Notes: generated from the letters alone by a model not told the origin. A DNA stretch of 64,000 bases from Cherax quadricarinatus (GCF_038502225.1 NW_027195400.1:62001-126000); one strand, 5' to 3'. Numbered from the stretch's first letter, positions 1 to 11,534 are shown. Program-made: numbers and translations.

Positions 1-1565
1 TCGTCGAACCCTCCTTCACCTACATTCCACCCTTATTTTATCGAAACTTGATTATGGTGACCAGATCTATTCAGCGGCATCTCCTGCTACTCTCTCTAGC
101 CTTAACCCCATTCATCACCAAGGATTACGTTTATGCCTTGGTGCTTTTCGCTCTTCCCCTTTCGAGAGCCTCTATGCAGAAGCGAACGTTCCATCCTTAT
201 CCTATCGCCGTGATGCCCATTGCCTGCGCTACTATGTACGCTCTCATGATCTCCGCAAACCTTCCATTTATAGAATGGTCACTGATATTAGCAGACATTC
301 TTTATTTGTTCGCCGCCCCCGTTTACTCCGTCCCTTCTCTCTTCGTCTTCATTCGCTCTTGTCTTCTCTTCAACTACCACCTTTCTATGTACATGTAGCA
401 TCTCACTTTTCCCTACCCCCTGGGAAGTTCCAGCTGTTCGAGTCTGTTCTTTCTCTCTCCCTTGCTCGAAAGCCCAACTGTCTACGGTTCCTTCGCGCTC
501 TCTTTTTCTTGACCACTTTCACTCTCATTCTCATGCCATTGCTGTGTACACAGATGGCTCTAAGTCTTCTGACGGCATAGGATTCGCAGCAGTGTTTCCG
601 TACAGCATCGTACAAGGGCATTTACTATCTTCGGCTAGTATTTTTACTGCTGAATTATATGCCATCCTTACAGCACTTATCCGTATTGCATCTATGCCTG
701 TGTCATCATTTGTGGTTGTCTCAGACTCCCTTAGTGCTTTACAGGCTATACAAAAATTTGATACACCTCACCCCTTAGTCCTCCGTATCCAACTTTGGCT
801 ACGCCGCATCTTTACCAAGCATAAAGGTATTGTTTTTTGTTGGGTCCCTGTTCATGTTGACGTACAGGGCAATGAACAGGCAGACACTGCTGCGCGGTCA
901 GCAGTACATGACCTACCAGTTTCTTATAGAGGTATTCCATTTACGGACTATTTTGCTGTAATATCTTCCCACCTTCACACTCGTTGGCAACAACGTTGGT
1001 CTACTATGCTCGGCAACAAACTTCAGTCTATTAAACCGAGTATAGGTTACTGGCCGTCTTCTTATCACCAGTGTCGAGGTTGGGAGACTACTCTCTCCCG
1101 ACTTCGCATTGGCCATACTCATCTTACTCATGGATATCTCGTGGAGAGGCGTCTTGCTCCTCTCTGTGAGAATTGCCAAGCTCCATTATCAGTCAGCCAC
1201 ATTCTGTTGGACTGCCCACTTTATCAACGAGCACTCAGAATTTACCTCTGTCGTCGTCTTCGCTCCGCTGCTCTCTCTTTACCTTCCCTTCTCGCTGATG
1301 GACCCACCTTTCATCCGGACTCTCTCATTGACTTTTTGACAACGACTGACTGACTTCACAAATTCTGATACCTTCAGCCCTTTCTACTTCAATCTCTTGC
1401 TACCCTCTACCCCCGTACTATCCCCTGCCCCGCTGTTTTCTGTAACCTGCTGATCATCCCCCCTCCCTTCTGCCATCCAATTCCCTTGCTTCCTTCCCTA
1501 CCCTGCAGCACTGTATAGCCCTTGTGGCTTAGCGCTTCTTTTTTTTTGATTATAATAATAATAAT
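1..1565 (+). mobile_element. I/Nimb-like LINE copy 1, 3' part
   Basis: This is the 3' third of a non-LTR retrotransposon that continues off the left edge. It holds the end of the reverse transcriptase, an RNase H domain, a C-rich 3' UTR and a terminal tail: a GTGGCTTAGCGCTTC motif followed by an (AAT)n-type microsatellite. The same order and tail occur in copy 2 ending near 7024, so the two elements lie head to tail and copy 2 begins directly after this tail. RNase H in the LINE polyprotein is typical of the I superfamily; Nimb or I is my best clade guess. Confidence 0.85.
2..1353 (+). pseudogene. LINE ORF2 fragment: RT C-terminus and RNase H
   Basis: The reading frame starting at base 2 encodes the post-RT region. 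It is lost in a C-run at about 416-420, where this copy has five C and copy 2 (near 5875) has six. From 544 the RNase H domain is open: YTDGSK, then TAELYA, then SDSLSAL, and a WVP-H-GNEQAD block, the usual D-E-D-H catalytic scaffold of LINE RNase H. A C-terminal Cys-rich segment with CENC and SHILLDCP follows. The stop at 1351 comes a few codons earlier than in copy 2. One frameshift in this stretch makes it a pseudogene. Confidence 0.85.
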
Positions 1566-3086
1566 TTACTTTAAGACCAACTTCTTCTGCCTACCTTTCT
1601 GACCATAGTATTGGCAAAGCGCTCCTGCGTCATGTTGGCAGAGATATTTCATTTCACGCTTTCAAGAGCGGTACGGGCATCGTCACTGTCCAGAATGCTA
1701 CCCAAGCTCATGATCTTTCTCTCCTTTCGAATATCGATACTACTCCTATCACTATTGAAAAACATCTTTCTCTCAATTCTTGTAGTGGTACTGTCATTCT
1801 GCCCCATACCATAGTCCAACAGAATTTCCAGTCATGTGGCAATGACATTTTTCAACAGCTGGAACTCCAGGATCTCCCAATCCTCGAAGTAGACACTTAT
1901 GTCCTTCCTGCCCGGGGGCGGAGACGTTACCCTTGCAATGTGGCTCGTTTAACTTTTGACAGCCGAGAACTCCCGTCCTCTGTATATGTCGTGGGACATC
2001 GGTTACAAGTTCGAAAGGTGATAGCTACACCGCAACAATGTAGAAATTGCTGGCGTTTTGGTCACCCAGCGAAATATTGCAGATCTATGGCCGAATGCCC
2101 AGTCTGTGGTGCCGACGACCATTCTAATACATCTTGCAGTCAACCTCCATCTTGCCTTAATTGTAATGAAGCTCACCCTTCGTACTCCCGCCGTTGCCAG
2201 GTCTACTTAAATGAACGTGAAATCCGTTGCCTCAAAGAGGCAGAAGGTCTCCCTTATGCTATGGCAGTTATTCATCTCCGCCTCCAAGGGAGACTACCCA
2301 GTGTTTCTTATTCTCGTGTTTCCAAACATCCCCCCACTTCTGGGGTACCATCTTCTGCAGCCTCCTCTGTTGTTACCCCTCCCATAGCCACTACGGCATC
2401 TAATCCTTTTGCTGTCCTTGGCTCTGACGTCCCGACTACAACTCAGTCTGTTCTCACATCTTCGCGTCCTTCCTCACAAGCCCCAGTATCGACAAGACCT
2501 CGTACGACACCTAATACCAATCGCCCCTCTACTCAGAAGTCCAAAAAATCCACATTGCTCAAATCTTCTTTGCCCCTTCCTTCCCTTCTTCCACCTCCAC
2601 ACTTTACCTTTCCAGTCTCTGTACCTAGTTCTTCCCCTCTCTCTGGCTCTATTACAAGTGTGGAGATTCACCCTCCTCCTCGTACTATGCCTTCCACCCC
2701 CATCCCCTCCCAAGTTTCTCCCTCTTCTGCAACCTCCCAGGTTTCTGCCTCTTCTGTCCCCCCCCCACACTTCATCTCCAGTCCCTTACACTTTTCCCTC
2801 CCCCTCTACTTTGGTACAGTCCATTACTGTCCCAATCTTTACTCACCCTCCTCCTCCTATCTCCAATATGGTCTCCCATACATCTTTGAATTCAGAAACA
2901 CTTGAAGCCATTTCAGAATATATTGCAGAGACTAAACCTTCAATGGACACTGATTCACTTCCTGTTCCTTCTCTTCCCTCTTCTCCATCTTCACAACCCC
3001 ATTCTTCGCAACGCTCCATTCCTTCGCTACTTGAACATCTTCCAATGCCACCACACGTTGACTTTTCTAACCCCTCTAGTCCGTAG
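1566..3086 (+). pseudogene. LINE ORF1 (gag-like, zinc-knuckle)
   Basis: This is a nucleic-acid-binding ORF1 that would coat the element RNA. The frame is open from the left border. A basic segment is followed by three CCHC-type zinc knuckles at about 2036-2215 (CRNCWRFGHPAKYC, then CPVCGADDHSNTSC, then CLNCNEAHPSYSRRC), the usual arrangement in I/Jockey-type gag proteins. A Ser/Pro/Thr-rich low-complexity tail follows. The frame breaks in a nine-C run at 2758-2766; the neighbouring frame then carries a coherent C-terminus (LEAISEYIAETKPS) to a stop at 3086. The N-terminal part and start codon are missing. Confidence 0.8.
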
Positions 3087-3130
3087 GTGCCTTTACCTAC
3101 AGATTCCTGATATTTTCTTCATCGCCAATC

Positions 3131-6100
3131 ATGGCCTATTTACAGTGGAATATCTGCGGCCTCAGGGGTAATCGGGGTGAGCTTCAGATGTTGCTTTCCA
3201 GGTTTTCCCCTGTTGGTGCTTGCTTACAAGAACCAAAATTACACTCGGCTGTTTTCCAACCTATCTCAGGCTATAATTTATTGTATTCTTCGGATCCTTT
3301 CTCAGATGGGACCTTTAATGAAAGTGCCCTTCTACGCAATGATATTCTGTACTGTCAACTATTTGTCCATACCTCACTGCATTACACTGCAGCCCGTATG
3401 CACTTGAATAAGTGGTTTACAATATGTTCTTTATATCTCTCTCCTTCTCGAGCATTTTCTATCCCAGACTTTGCCTTGTTTCATCCTTACCACCACCACT
3501 TCTGTTACTTGGTGATTTTAATGCCCACCATTTCCTCTGGGGGGAGTCTCATTGTGACTCACGTGGCATTCAGTTGGAGGCTTTTCTCGCCACTCACCCC
3601 CTCCATGTTTTAAATATGGGTAATCCCACCCATTTTGATCCTCGTACTCATACTCTCTCTTGCATCGATCTATCAGTCTGCTCTTCCTCCACTACACTAG
3701 ACTTCACCTGGTCTGTTCTACCAGACTTACATGACAGCGATCATTTTCCGATCATTCTTACTTCTTCCTATTCACCACCTTTCCGTAGCCCTCGCTGGCA
3801 ATTTGATTGGGCAAATTGGGATCTTTACTCACACCTCACTGCTTTTAGTGAGGTTCCTTCTTCATCCTCCATTGATGAGCTCCTACACCTCTTCTCGACA
3901 TCAGTTTATACCGCAGCTTCTCATTCTATACCCCATACATCAGGCAGGCATTCTCAGAAGTGCGTGCCTTGGTGGTCTCCTGCTTGTGCTCGTGCAGTAC
4001 GTTTGAAACGTGCTGCATGGGGCAGGTACCGGTACAATAGAACTGCTGAGAGACTTGTTGATTTTAAGCAGAAGCGTGCGATCGCTCGCCGTGTCATCCG
4101 TGAAGCTAAACGCACTTGTTGGCGAGACTATGTTTCCACCATCACCTCTGCTTCTTCTATGAGTGCAGTCTGGAAAAAAGTGAGGAAATTGAGTGGTAAA
4201 TACTCTCCTGACCTGGCTCCTGTTCAACGGGTCACTGGTGTTGATGTAGCAAACCCTCTCGACGTTGCCATTGAACTTGGCACACATCTGGTCCGTATTT
4301 CCCGAGGGCTCCATCTATGCCCCTCGTTTCTTTCCTCAAAGTCTGCCAGAGAGTTAGTACCCTTGGACTTTTCTTCTCTCAGAGAAGAACAGTATAATGT
4401 GCCTTTTACACTTCAAGAACTGGAGGCAACGCTCTCAGCTTGCCGATCATCGGCAGCTGGGCCTGACGACATTCATATTCGTATGTTACAACATTTACAT
4501 CGGTCAGCCCTTGTAGTCCTCTTACACCTCTTCAATCTTATTTGGGCACAAGGAGTTCTTCCCCAGCTGTGGAAATCTGCCATTGTTCTCCCTTTCCGCA
4601 AACCGGGTACTACAGGACATGATGCCTCCCACTATCGCCCCATCGCTCTTACTAGTGCAGTTTGCAAAGTGATGGAACGCCTCGTAAATCGACGTTTAAT
4701 GTGGTATTTAGAGACTCACAACAATCTCTCCGCTAGTCAATATGGCTTTCGTAAGGGTCGTTCTACCATAGACCCCTTACTACGCTTGGATACGTATGTT
4801 CGTAATGCCTTTGCGAATAATCACTCGGTTATTGCCATATTTTTTGACCTTGAGAAGGCATATGACACAACTTGGAGGTATAATATTTTGGCCCAGGCCC
4901 ATTCCTTAGGCCTCCGAGGCAATCTACCATCCTTCCTTAAGAACTTTTTAACTGACAGACATTTCCGTGTTCGAGTCAATAATGTTCTTTCCCCGGACTT
5001 CGTCCAAGCTGAAGGTGTCCCTCAGGGATGTGTTCTAAGCACAGCACTTTTTCTCCTTGCTATAAATGATTTGGCCTCTGTTCTTCCACCCAATATTTGG
5101 TCATCACTCTGTTGATGACTTCGCTATTGCTTGTGCAGGCGCTGACTGTCACCTCATTGCAGTTTCTCTCCAGCATGCGGTCGACCGTGTTTCCACTTGG
5201 GCCACCACACATGGGTTTAAATTTTCAAGTACCAAAACTCGCCAAATTACTTTCACTAGATGCTCTGTTATCTCCGATCATCCTTTGTATCTCTATGGCT
5301 CCCGTATCCCCGAACGTGATACAGTCAGGTTTCTAGGCCTTCTCTTTGACCGTCGGTTATCCTGGAAACCTCACATTACCTCTCTGAAGGCAACTTGTCA
5401 CAGCCGGCTAAACCTTCTTAAAACCCTTGCTCATCTTTCCTGGGGAGCTGATCGTCGAACTCTGCTTCGCCTACATTCAGCCCTCGTTTTATCGAAACTC
5501 GATTATGGTGACCAGATTTATTCCGCGGCCTCTCCTGCTACTCTCTCTAGCCTTAACTCTATCCATCACCAAGGATTACGTTTGTGCCTTGGTGCTTTTT
5601 GCTCTTCCCCTGTTGAGAGCCTCTATACAGAAGCAAATGTTCCATCCTTGTCTGATCGCCGTGATGCCCATTGCCTTCGCTACTATGTACGCTCTCACGA
5701 TCTACACAATCCTTCCATTTATAGAATGGTCACCGATATTAGTAGACATTCTTTATTCGTTCGCCGCCCCTGTTTGCTCCGTCCCTTTTCTCTTCGCCTG
5801 CATTCACTCTTGTCTTCCCTTCAGTTACCACCTTTATATGTTCATGTAGCATCTCACTTTTCCCTACCCCCCTGGGAAGTTCCAGCTGTTCGGGTCTGTT
5901 CTTTCTCACTCCCTTGCTCGAAAGCTCAACTGCCTACGGAGGCTTCCCGCTCTCTTTTTCTTGATCACTTCCACTCCCATTCTCATGCCACCGCTGTGTA
6001 CACAGATGGCTCTAAGTCTTCAGACGGCGTCGGATTCGCAGCAGTGTTTCCGGACAGCGTCGTGCGGGGGCATTTACTATCTTCAGCTAGCATTTTTACT

Positions 6101-6820
6101 GCTGAACTGTATGCCATTCTTGCAGCACTTATTCGTATCGCATCTATGCCTGTGTCATCATTTGTAGTAGTCTCAGACTCCCTTAGTGCTCTACAGGCTA
6201 TACGAAAATTTGATACATCTCATCCCCTATTTCTCCGTATCCAACTTTGGCTACGCCGTATCTCTACCAAACATAAAGATATTGTTTTTTGTTGGGTCCC
6301 TGGTCATGTCGACGTACAGGGCAATGAACAGGCAGACACTGCTGCGCGGTCAGCAGTACATGACCTACCAATTTCCTATCGAGGTGTTCCATTTCTGGAC
6401 TATTTTGCTGCAATAGCTACCCACCTTCGCACCCATTGGCAACAACGTTGGTCAACTCTGCTCGGTAACAAACTTCATTCTATTAAACCGAGCATAGGTT
6501 ACTGGCCGTCTTCCTGTCATCAGTGCCGAGGTTGGGAGACCACTCTCTCCCGCCTTCGCATTGGCCACACTCATCTTACTCGTGGGTATCTCATGGAGAA
6601 GCACCCTGTCCCTCTCTGTGAGCAGTGTCAAGTTCCAGTATCGATTAGCCACATTCTGTTAGACTGCCCTCTCTATCAACGAGCACGGAGAATTTACCTC
6701 CAACGTCGTCTTCGTTCTACTACTCTCTCTTTACCTTCCCTTCTTGCTGATGGACCCTCCTTTAATCCTGACTCTCTCATTGACTTCTTGACAACGACTG
6801 ATTTACTCCACAAACTCTGA
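3131..6820 (+). pseudogene. LINE ORF2: APE endonuclease, RT, RNase H
   Basis: The polyprotein normally nicks target DNA and primes reverse transcription there. It starts MAYLQWNICGLRGN with the endonuclease Asn. QEPKL, LLGDFNAHH and SDHFPI are the other endonuclease motifs. The RT region has NYRPIALT-like SHYRPIALT, FRKGRSTIDPL, FFDLEKAYDTTW (catalytic Asp), EGVPQGCVLS and VDDFAI (catalytic DD). RNase H carries YTDGSK, AELYA, SDSLSAL and WVPGH-GNEQAD, followed by a Cys/His tail. Frame changes occur near 3480 and near 5095, just before the VDD motif, so no full protein can be made. The order matches complete I-superfamily ORF2. Confidence 0.88.
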
Positions 6821-7308
6821 TGATACTTTTCGCACTCCCCTCACCCCTTTCTAGTTCAGTCTCTTGCTGCCCTTTACCCTTTCACCATCCACTGCCCCGC
6901 TGTTATCCGTAACCTATTACTCATCCATCTCCCTTTTGCCACCTGATGCCCTCGCTTCCTTCCTGCCCTGCAGCGCTGTATAGTCCTTGTGGCTTAGCGC
7001 TTCTTTTTCATTATAATAAAAATACAGACCAATAGCACTAACATCCCATATCATAAAAATCTTTGAAAGGGTCCTAAGAAGCAAGATCACCACCCATCTA
7101 GAAACCCATCAGTTACACAACCCAGGGCAACATGGGTTTAGAACAGGTCGCTCTTGTCTGTCTCAACTATTGGATCACTACGACAAGGTCCTAGATGCAC
7201 TAGAAGACAAAAAGAATGCAGATGTAATATATACAGACTTTGCAAAAGCCTTCGACAAGTGTGACCATGGTGTAATAGCGCACAAAATGCGTGCTAAAGG
7301 AATAACAG

Positions 7309-7398
7309 CTGTATAGTCCTTGTGGCTTAGCGCTTCTTTTTTATTATAATAATAATGTATAGTCCTTGTGGCTTAGCGCTTCTTTTTGATTATAATAA
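7309..7398 (+). mobile_element. Tail-only retroposon insertion, dimeric
   Basis: A 90-bp insert made of two tandem copies of the I/Nimb-like LINE tail (each ending GTGGCTTAGCGCTTC plus an ATTATAATAAT-type microsatellite). It interrupts the CCCH-LINE reverse transcriptase frame. It is flanked by a 14-bp target duplication, TAAAGGAATAACAG, at 7295-7308 and 7399-7412; intact copies have that sequence once (for example at 20434). Confidence 0.88.
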
Positions 7399-7621
7399 TA
7401 AAGGAATAACAGGAAAAGTCGGTCGATGGATCTATAATTTCCTCACTAACAGAACACTGAGTAGTCGTCAACAGAGTAAAGTCCGAGGCAGCTACGGTGA
7501 AAAGCTCTGGTCCACAAGGCACAGTACTCGCTCCCATCTTGTTCCTCATATCCGACATAGACAAGGATGTCAGCAACAGGCGGACATCAACCAAATCTTT
7601 CAGTGGGCTTCATAAAACAAT

Positions 7622-8455
7622 ATGAAGTTCAACGATGAGAAATTTCAAGTATTCAGATATGCTAAACATGAGGAAATTAAATCTTCATCAGAGTACAAAA
7701 CAAATTCTGGCCACAAAATAGAGCGAAACACCAACGTCAAAGACCTGGGAGTGATCATGTCGGAGGATCTCACCTTCAAGGACCATAACATTGTATCAAT
7801 CGCATCTGCTAGAAAAATGACAGGATGGATAATGAGAACCTTCAAAACTAGGGAGGCCAAGCCCATGATGACACTCTTCAGGTCACTTGTTCTATCTAGG
7901 CTGGAATTTTGCTGCACTCTAAGAGCACCTTTCAAGGCAGGTGAAATTGCCGACCTAGAAAATGTACAGAGAACTTTCACAGCACGCATAAATGAGATGA
8001 AACACCTCAATTACTGGGAGCGCTTGAGGTTTCTAAACCTGTATTCCCTGGAACGCAGGAGAGAGAGATACATGATTATATACACCTGGAAAATCCTAGA
8101 GGGACTAGTACCGAACTTGCACACGAAAATCACTCACTACGAAAGCAAAAGACTTGGCAGACGATGCACCATCCCCCCAATGAAAAGCAGGGGTGTCACT
8201 AGCACGTTAAGAGACCATACAATAAGTGTCAGGGGCCCGAGACTGTTCAACTGCCTCCCAGCACACATAAGGGGGATTACCAACAGACCCCTGGCAGTCT
8301 TCAAGCTGGCACTGGACAAGTACCTAAAGTCAGTTCCTGATCAGCCGGGCTGTGGCTCGTACGTTGGTTTGCGTGCAGCCAGCAGCAACAGCCTGGTTGA
8401 TCAGGGGCTGATCCACCAGGAGGCCTGTTCACAGACCGGGCCGCGGGGGCGTTGA
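7622..8455 (+). pseudogene. CCCH-LINE ORF2 C-terminal domain
   Basis: An open frame for the region after the RT active site. It has KDLGVIMSEDLTFKDH, SRLEFCCT, HLNYWERL and the terminal GPRLFNCLPAHIRG motif; the last resembles the 'FNSLP' C-terminal motif of CR1-group LINEs. The catalytic FADD block upstream is deleted, so this piece has no polymerase activity. It is nearly identical to the same region of the other copies in the window, indicating recent spread of the family. Confidence 0.85.
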
Positions 8456-9149
8456 CCCCCGAAACACTCTCCAGGTAAACTCCAGGTAAACAGCACCGTG
8501 TCTTCCTTTGCAGATGACACCCGAATCTGCATGACAGTGTCTTCCATTGCAGACACTGCAAGGCTCCAGGCGGACATAAACCAAATCTTTCAGTGGGCTG
8601 CAGAAAACAATGTGAAGTTCAACGATGAGAATTTTCAATTACTCAGATATGGTAAACACGAGGAAATTAAATCTTCATCAGAGTACAAAACAAATTCTGG
8701 CCACAAAATAGAGGGAAACACCAACGTCAAAGACCTGGGAGTGATCATGTCGGAGGATCTCACCTTCAAGGACCATAACATTGTATCAATCGCAGCTGCT
8801 AGAAAAATGACAGGATGGATAATGAGAACCTTCAAAACTAGGGAGGCCAAGCCCATGATACTCTTCAGGTCACTTGTTCTATCTAGGCTGGAATATTGCT
8901 GCACACTAACAGCACCTTTCAAGGCAGGTGAAATTGCTGACCTAGAAAATGTACAGAGAACCTTCATGGCGCGCATAACGGAGATAAAACACCTCAATTA
9001 CTGGGAGCGCTTGAGGTTCCTAAATCTGTATTCCCTGGAACGCAGGCGGGAGAGAGACATGATTATATACACCTGGAAAATCCTAGAGGGACTAGTGCCG
9101 AACTTGCACAAGAAAATCACTCGCTACGAAAGCAAAAGACTTGGCAGAC

Positions 9150-9685
9150 AGATAAGATTTCGTTCGGATTTTTAACCCCGGAGGGTTAGCCACCCAGGAT
9201 AACCCAAGAAAGTCAGTGCGTCATTGAGGACTGTCTAACTTATTTCCATTGGGGTCCTCAATCTTGTCCCCCAGGATGCGACCCACACCAGTCGACTAAC
9301 ACCCAGGTACCTATTTGCTGCTAGGTGAACAGGACAATAGGTGTAAGGAAACGTGTCGAAATGTTTCCACCTGCCGGGTGGTTTTCTAACAGAGTTGTAG
9401 ATGCGTGGAACAGTCTTCCCAGTGGGGTGATAGAGGCTAGGACCTTGGGTAGCTTTAAGAAGAGACTGGACAAATATATGAGTGGGAGGGGCTGGGTTTG
9501 ATTGGTGTCATGGGGTGCGGGAGTTATTTCTTGAGTAGCTTTAGGTAGATGTCGTTTTGATAAGGACCTGCCTCGTATGGGCCAGTAGGCCTTCTGCAGT
9601 GTTCCTACATTCTTATGTTCTTATGAATCGAACCCGGGCCCTCCGTGTGTGAAGCAGGAGCTTTAGCCACCAGGCCACCGGGCCA
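9150..9685 (-). mobile_element. tRNA-derived SINE, antisense, interrupted
   Basis: On the minus strand the element starts at about 9684 with a tRNA-like head: an A-box-like TGGCCTGGTGGCTAAAGC and a B box GGTTCGATTCC. These are internal RNA polymerase III promoter elements. The body follows (GGTACCTGGGTGTTAG, GTGTGGGTCGCATCCTGG), then the tail segment GGGTTATCCTGGGTGGCTAA and an end near CGAAATCTTATC. A second, sense copy lies at 41750-42016. The insertion is in CCCH-LINE copy D2; a short AGAC repeat at 9146 and 9686 may be the target duplication. A CR1 tail sits inside it. Confidence 0.85.
9379..9625 (+). mobile_element. CR1 3' end nested in the SINE
   Basis: This 247-bp fragment encodes the last residues of a CR1 ORF2 (RVVDAWNSLPSGVIEA, then LDKYMSGRGW) and a 3' UTR ending in TTCTTATG octamers, the kind of short terminal repeat typical of CR1. 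It lies between GCCGGG and AATCGAACC of the antisense SINE, with no evident target duplication, as is usual for CR1. It is homologous to the end of the longer CR1 element at 14960-15235 but is a different copy and keeps the Trp codon that is a stop there. Confidence 0.85.
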
Positions 9686-10007
9686 AGACGATGCAACATC
9701 CTCCCAATGAAAAGCAGGGGTGTCACTAGCACGTTAAGAGACCATACAATAAGTGTCAGGGGCCCGAGACTGTTCAACTGCCTCCCAGCATACATAAGGG
9801 GAATTACCAATAGACCCCTGGCAGTCTTGAAGCAGGCACTGGACAAGCACCTAAAGTCGGTTCCTGATCAGCCGGGCTGTGGCTCGTACGTTGGTTTGTG
9901 TGCAGCCAGCAGCAACAGCCTGGTTGATCAGGCTCTGATCCACCAGGAGGCCTGGTCACAGACCGGGCCGCGGGGGCGTTGACCCCCGGAACTCTCTCCA
10001 GGTAAAC

Positions 10008-10435
10008 AGGTAATGAATTCCAGATTTTAGGGCCTTTGATGCGCATTGAGTTTTTGCATAGCGTGCGATGGACACGAGGAACATCAAAGAGTGATCTGTG
10101 TCTTGTGTTATGGTCATGTGTTCTGTTGAGGTTGGTAAGGAGATGTTTGAGGGGAGGGTTTATGTCAGAGTTAAGTGTTCTATGTTTGTAGTAGGTGCAG
10201 TAATAAGTATGGATGTTTTGTATTGTGAGTAGGTTTAGAGTTTTGAATATTGGTTGTGTGTGCTGTGTGTAGTGGGAATTTGTTATCATTCTGACTGCAG
10301 CCTTTTGTTGGGTGATTAGTGGTCTGAGATGGTTTATTGTTGTTGAGCCCCATGCACAAATTCCATAGGTGAGATAAGGGTAAATAAGTGAGTGATATAG
10401 GGCCAGGAGGGCTGACTGTATAACATAGTACCGTA
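10008..10435 (-). mobile_element. L2/CR1-like LINE, 3' portion (split element)
   Basis: On the minus strand, one uninterrupted frame encodes the C-terminal domain after an RT: LALYHSLIYPYLTYGICAWG, then RMITNSHYTQHTQPIF, HNTRHRSLFDVPRV and GPKIWNSLP. It continues exactly where the minus-strand RT fragment at 15686-16650 stops (KIRYY). The shared 12-bp CATAGTACCGTA at 10424-10435 and 15674-15685 shows the two were one element before a 5.2-kb insertion. Its 3' UTR is missing; the CCCH-LINE tail directly abuts the LP codons. Confidence 0.85.
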
Positions 10436-10523
10436 GTACTTAGCACAGTGGTGACGTGTACTTAGCTCAGTGGTGACGTGTACTTAGCTCAGTGGTGACG
10501 TGTACTTAGCTCTGTGAAGACCT
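10436..10523 (+). repeat. 22-bp tandem repeat at CR1 5' end
   Basis: Four units of 22 bp (GTACTTAGCTCAGTGGTGACGT and variants) start exactly at the insertion boundary and end 31 bp before the ORF1 ATG. Each of the first three units contains TGACGTG. By analogy with the promoter monomers of some L1 elements they could be 5' UTR promoter units; that role is inference. Confidence 0.8.
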
Positions 10524-10554
10524 GTTTGTGTGCTCTCTGTGAATCTGAACCAGG

Positions 10555-11520
10555 ATGCCCTCTCTTGAGCAACTTTACCAGCAGCTGAGAGAAGAGCTCA
10601 GAGTTGCTAAGATGGAGATACGGCGATTAACGGAGGAGAACAAGAGGATTCGTAGTAATCCTCCTGTTGTGAGTCCCCAGGTTAAGAGGGGAGCTTGGTC
10701 AGTGGCCGGGCAACATGGAACCAAGCTGAAGATCAAGAAAACGGTTGGAGAGGCAGAAACAACGAGAAACCAGAAGACTACCGTGGAAACTTCCAACCCA
10801 TTCTCGGTGTTACCTGACGAATGTGTGTGTTCTACTGGGAATGCCACAACGAGCACCAAAGAAGCATTGGCAGACGTGAGTGAGACATCCCTAGAAACCC
10901 CAACGAAGTCCATCGAGAACGTCTTGACGAATTCTACAAGTGGTGTAATGCTACCTGGCGAATGTGAGTCGACTACTCGGAGCATCACGACGGACGACGC
11001 CAAGGAAGGTAAAAACATTGTTGTTGTTGGGGATAGCCAGATTAGGTACATGGATAGGGCATTCTGCTTGAAGGATAGGAGTAGGAGGCAGAGAGTGTGT
11101 TTTCCTGGGGCTGGGATGAAGGATATTGTTAGCTGTCTGGATGACATCATGAGAGGTAATGGGAGCAATCCTATTATCTGTCTCAGTGCTGGAGGCAACG
11201 ATGTTGGCAGACGTAGGAGTGAGGACCTGATTAGCAGGTATAGGTCAGCAATAGAGATAATTAGGAGGAAGGGTGGGAAACCTGTCATATGTGGCACTTT
11301 GCCAAGGAGAGGAGTTGGAAATGAATGGCTGTCCAGAGCAATTGGTGTCAATTGCTGACTGGACAAATACTGTAAGGAAAATGCAGTAACATTCATTGAC
11401 AACTGGGACCTCTTCTATGGCAGAAATGACATGTATGCCAGGGATGGGGTTCACTTATCTAGGTGTGGGGTGGGAGCACTGGCCAACGCAGTGGAGGGAG
11501 CTGTTAGGTCTTTAAACTAG
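10555..11520 (+). pseudogene. CR1 ORF1, coiled coil plus SGNH-esterase-like
   Basis: The ATG at 10555 opens with a short predicted coiled coil (LEQLYQQLREEL, then RRLTEENKRI). A Ser/Thr-rich linker is followed from about 11010 by an SGNH/GDSL hydrolase-like domain: VVVGDSQIRY (block I Ser), FPGAGMKDI, LSAGGNDVG (block III Asn) and YARDGVHLS (block V Asp-His). This domain is characteristic of CR1 ORF1 and is thought to help membrane or lipid handling of the RNP. An in-frame TGA at 11356-11358 cuts the frame; sequence beyond it is coherent to a stop at 11518-11520. Fifteen bases separate it from ORF2. Confidence 0.85.
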
Positions 11521-11534
11521 GAATAGTTAGTGGT

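Larger units (their letters stand above)
1566..7024 (+). mobile_element. I/Nimb-like LINE copy 2, nearly complete
   Basis: An element of about 5.5 kb with a gag-like ORF1 (open from the left boundary), ORF2 (endonuclease, reverse transcriptase, RNase H) and a 3' UTR ending in the same GTGGCTTAGCGCTTC plus (AAT)n-like tail as copy 1. The 5' end is truncated, because the ORF1 frame is already open where it meets the tail of copy 1. It carries at least three frameshifts and is inactive as it stands. The right end abuts a CCCH-LINE fragment starting at about 7025. Confidence 0.85.
7025..8490 (+). mobile_element. CCCH-LINE 3' fragment (copy D1)
   Basis: A 5'-truncated, inactive copy of the CCCH-LINE family, aligned to the intact copy from about 25262 onward. 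It begins in the RT (YRPIALTSHIIKIFERV) and carries GFRTGRS and YTDFAKAFDKCDH. It is interrupted by a 90-bp tail insertion at 7309-7398. It also has an internal deletion at about 7567 that removes the FADD active-site segment. After that the C-terminal domain is open from 7622 to 8455, ending in a 3' UTR with repeated CTCCAGGTAAA. A second partial copy follows with no spacer. Confidence 0.88.
8488..10007 (+). mobile_element. CCCH-LINE 3' fragment (copy D2), split
   Basis: A second truncated copy joined head to tail to the 3' end of copy D1. It starts exactly at the FADD-motif region (CACCGTGTCTTCCTTTGCAG) and is open from 8498 to about 9146 (FADDTRICM, HLNYWERL, YMIIYTWK-like sequence). It is then split by an antisense SINE (9150-9685). 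It resumes at 9686-9982 with GPRLFNCLPAYIRG and the C-terminal SLVDQALIHQEAWSQTGP, and ends in the CTCCAGGTAAA tail. The break and truncation make it a pseudogene. Confidence 0.87.

Noticed and set aside
9804..10289. 161-codon minus-strand ORF as a single gene
   Set aside because: It is a chimera of the antisense of the CCCH-LINE tail and the true C-terminus of the antisense L2-like LINE.
10555..11402. Minus-strand ORF of 275 codons opposite CR1 ORF1
   Set aside because: Shadow of the esterase-domain ORF1; the plus strand carries the SGNH motifs.
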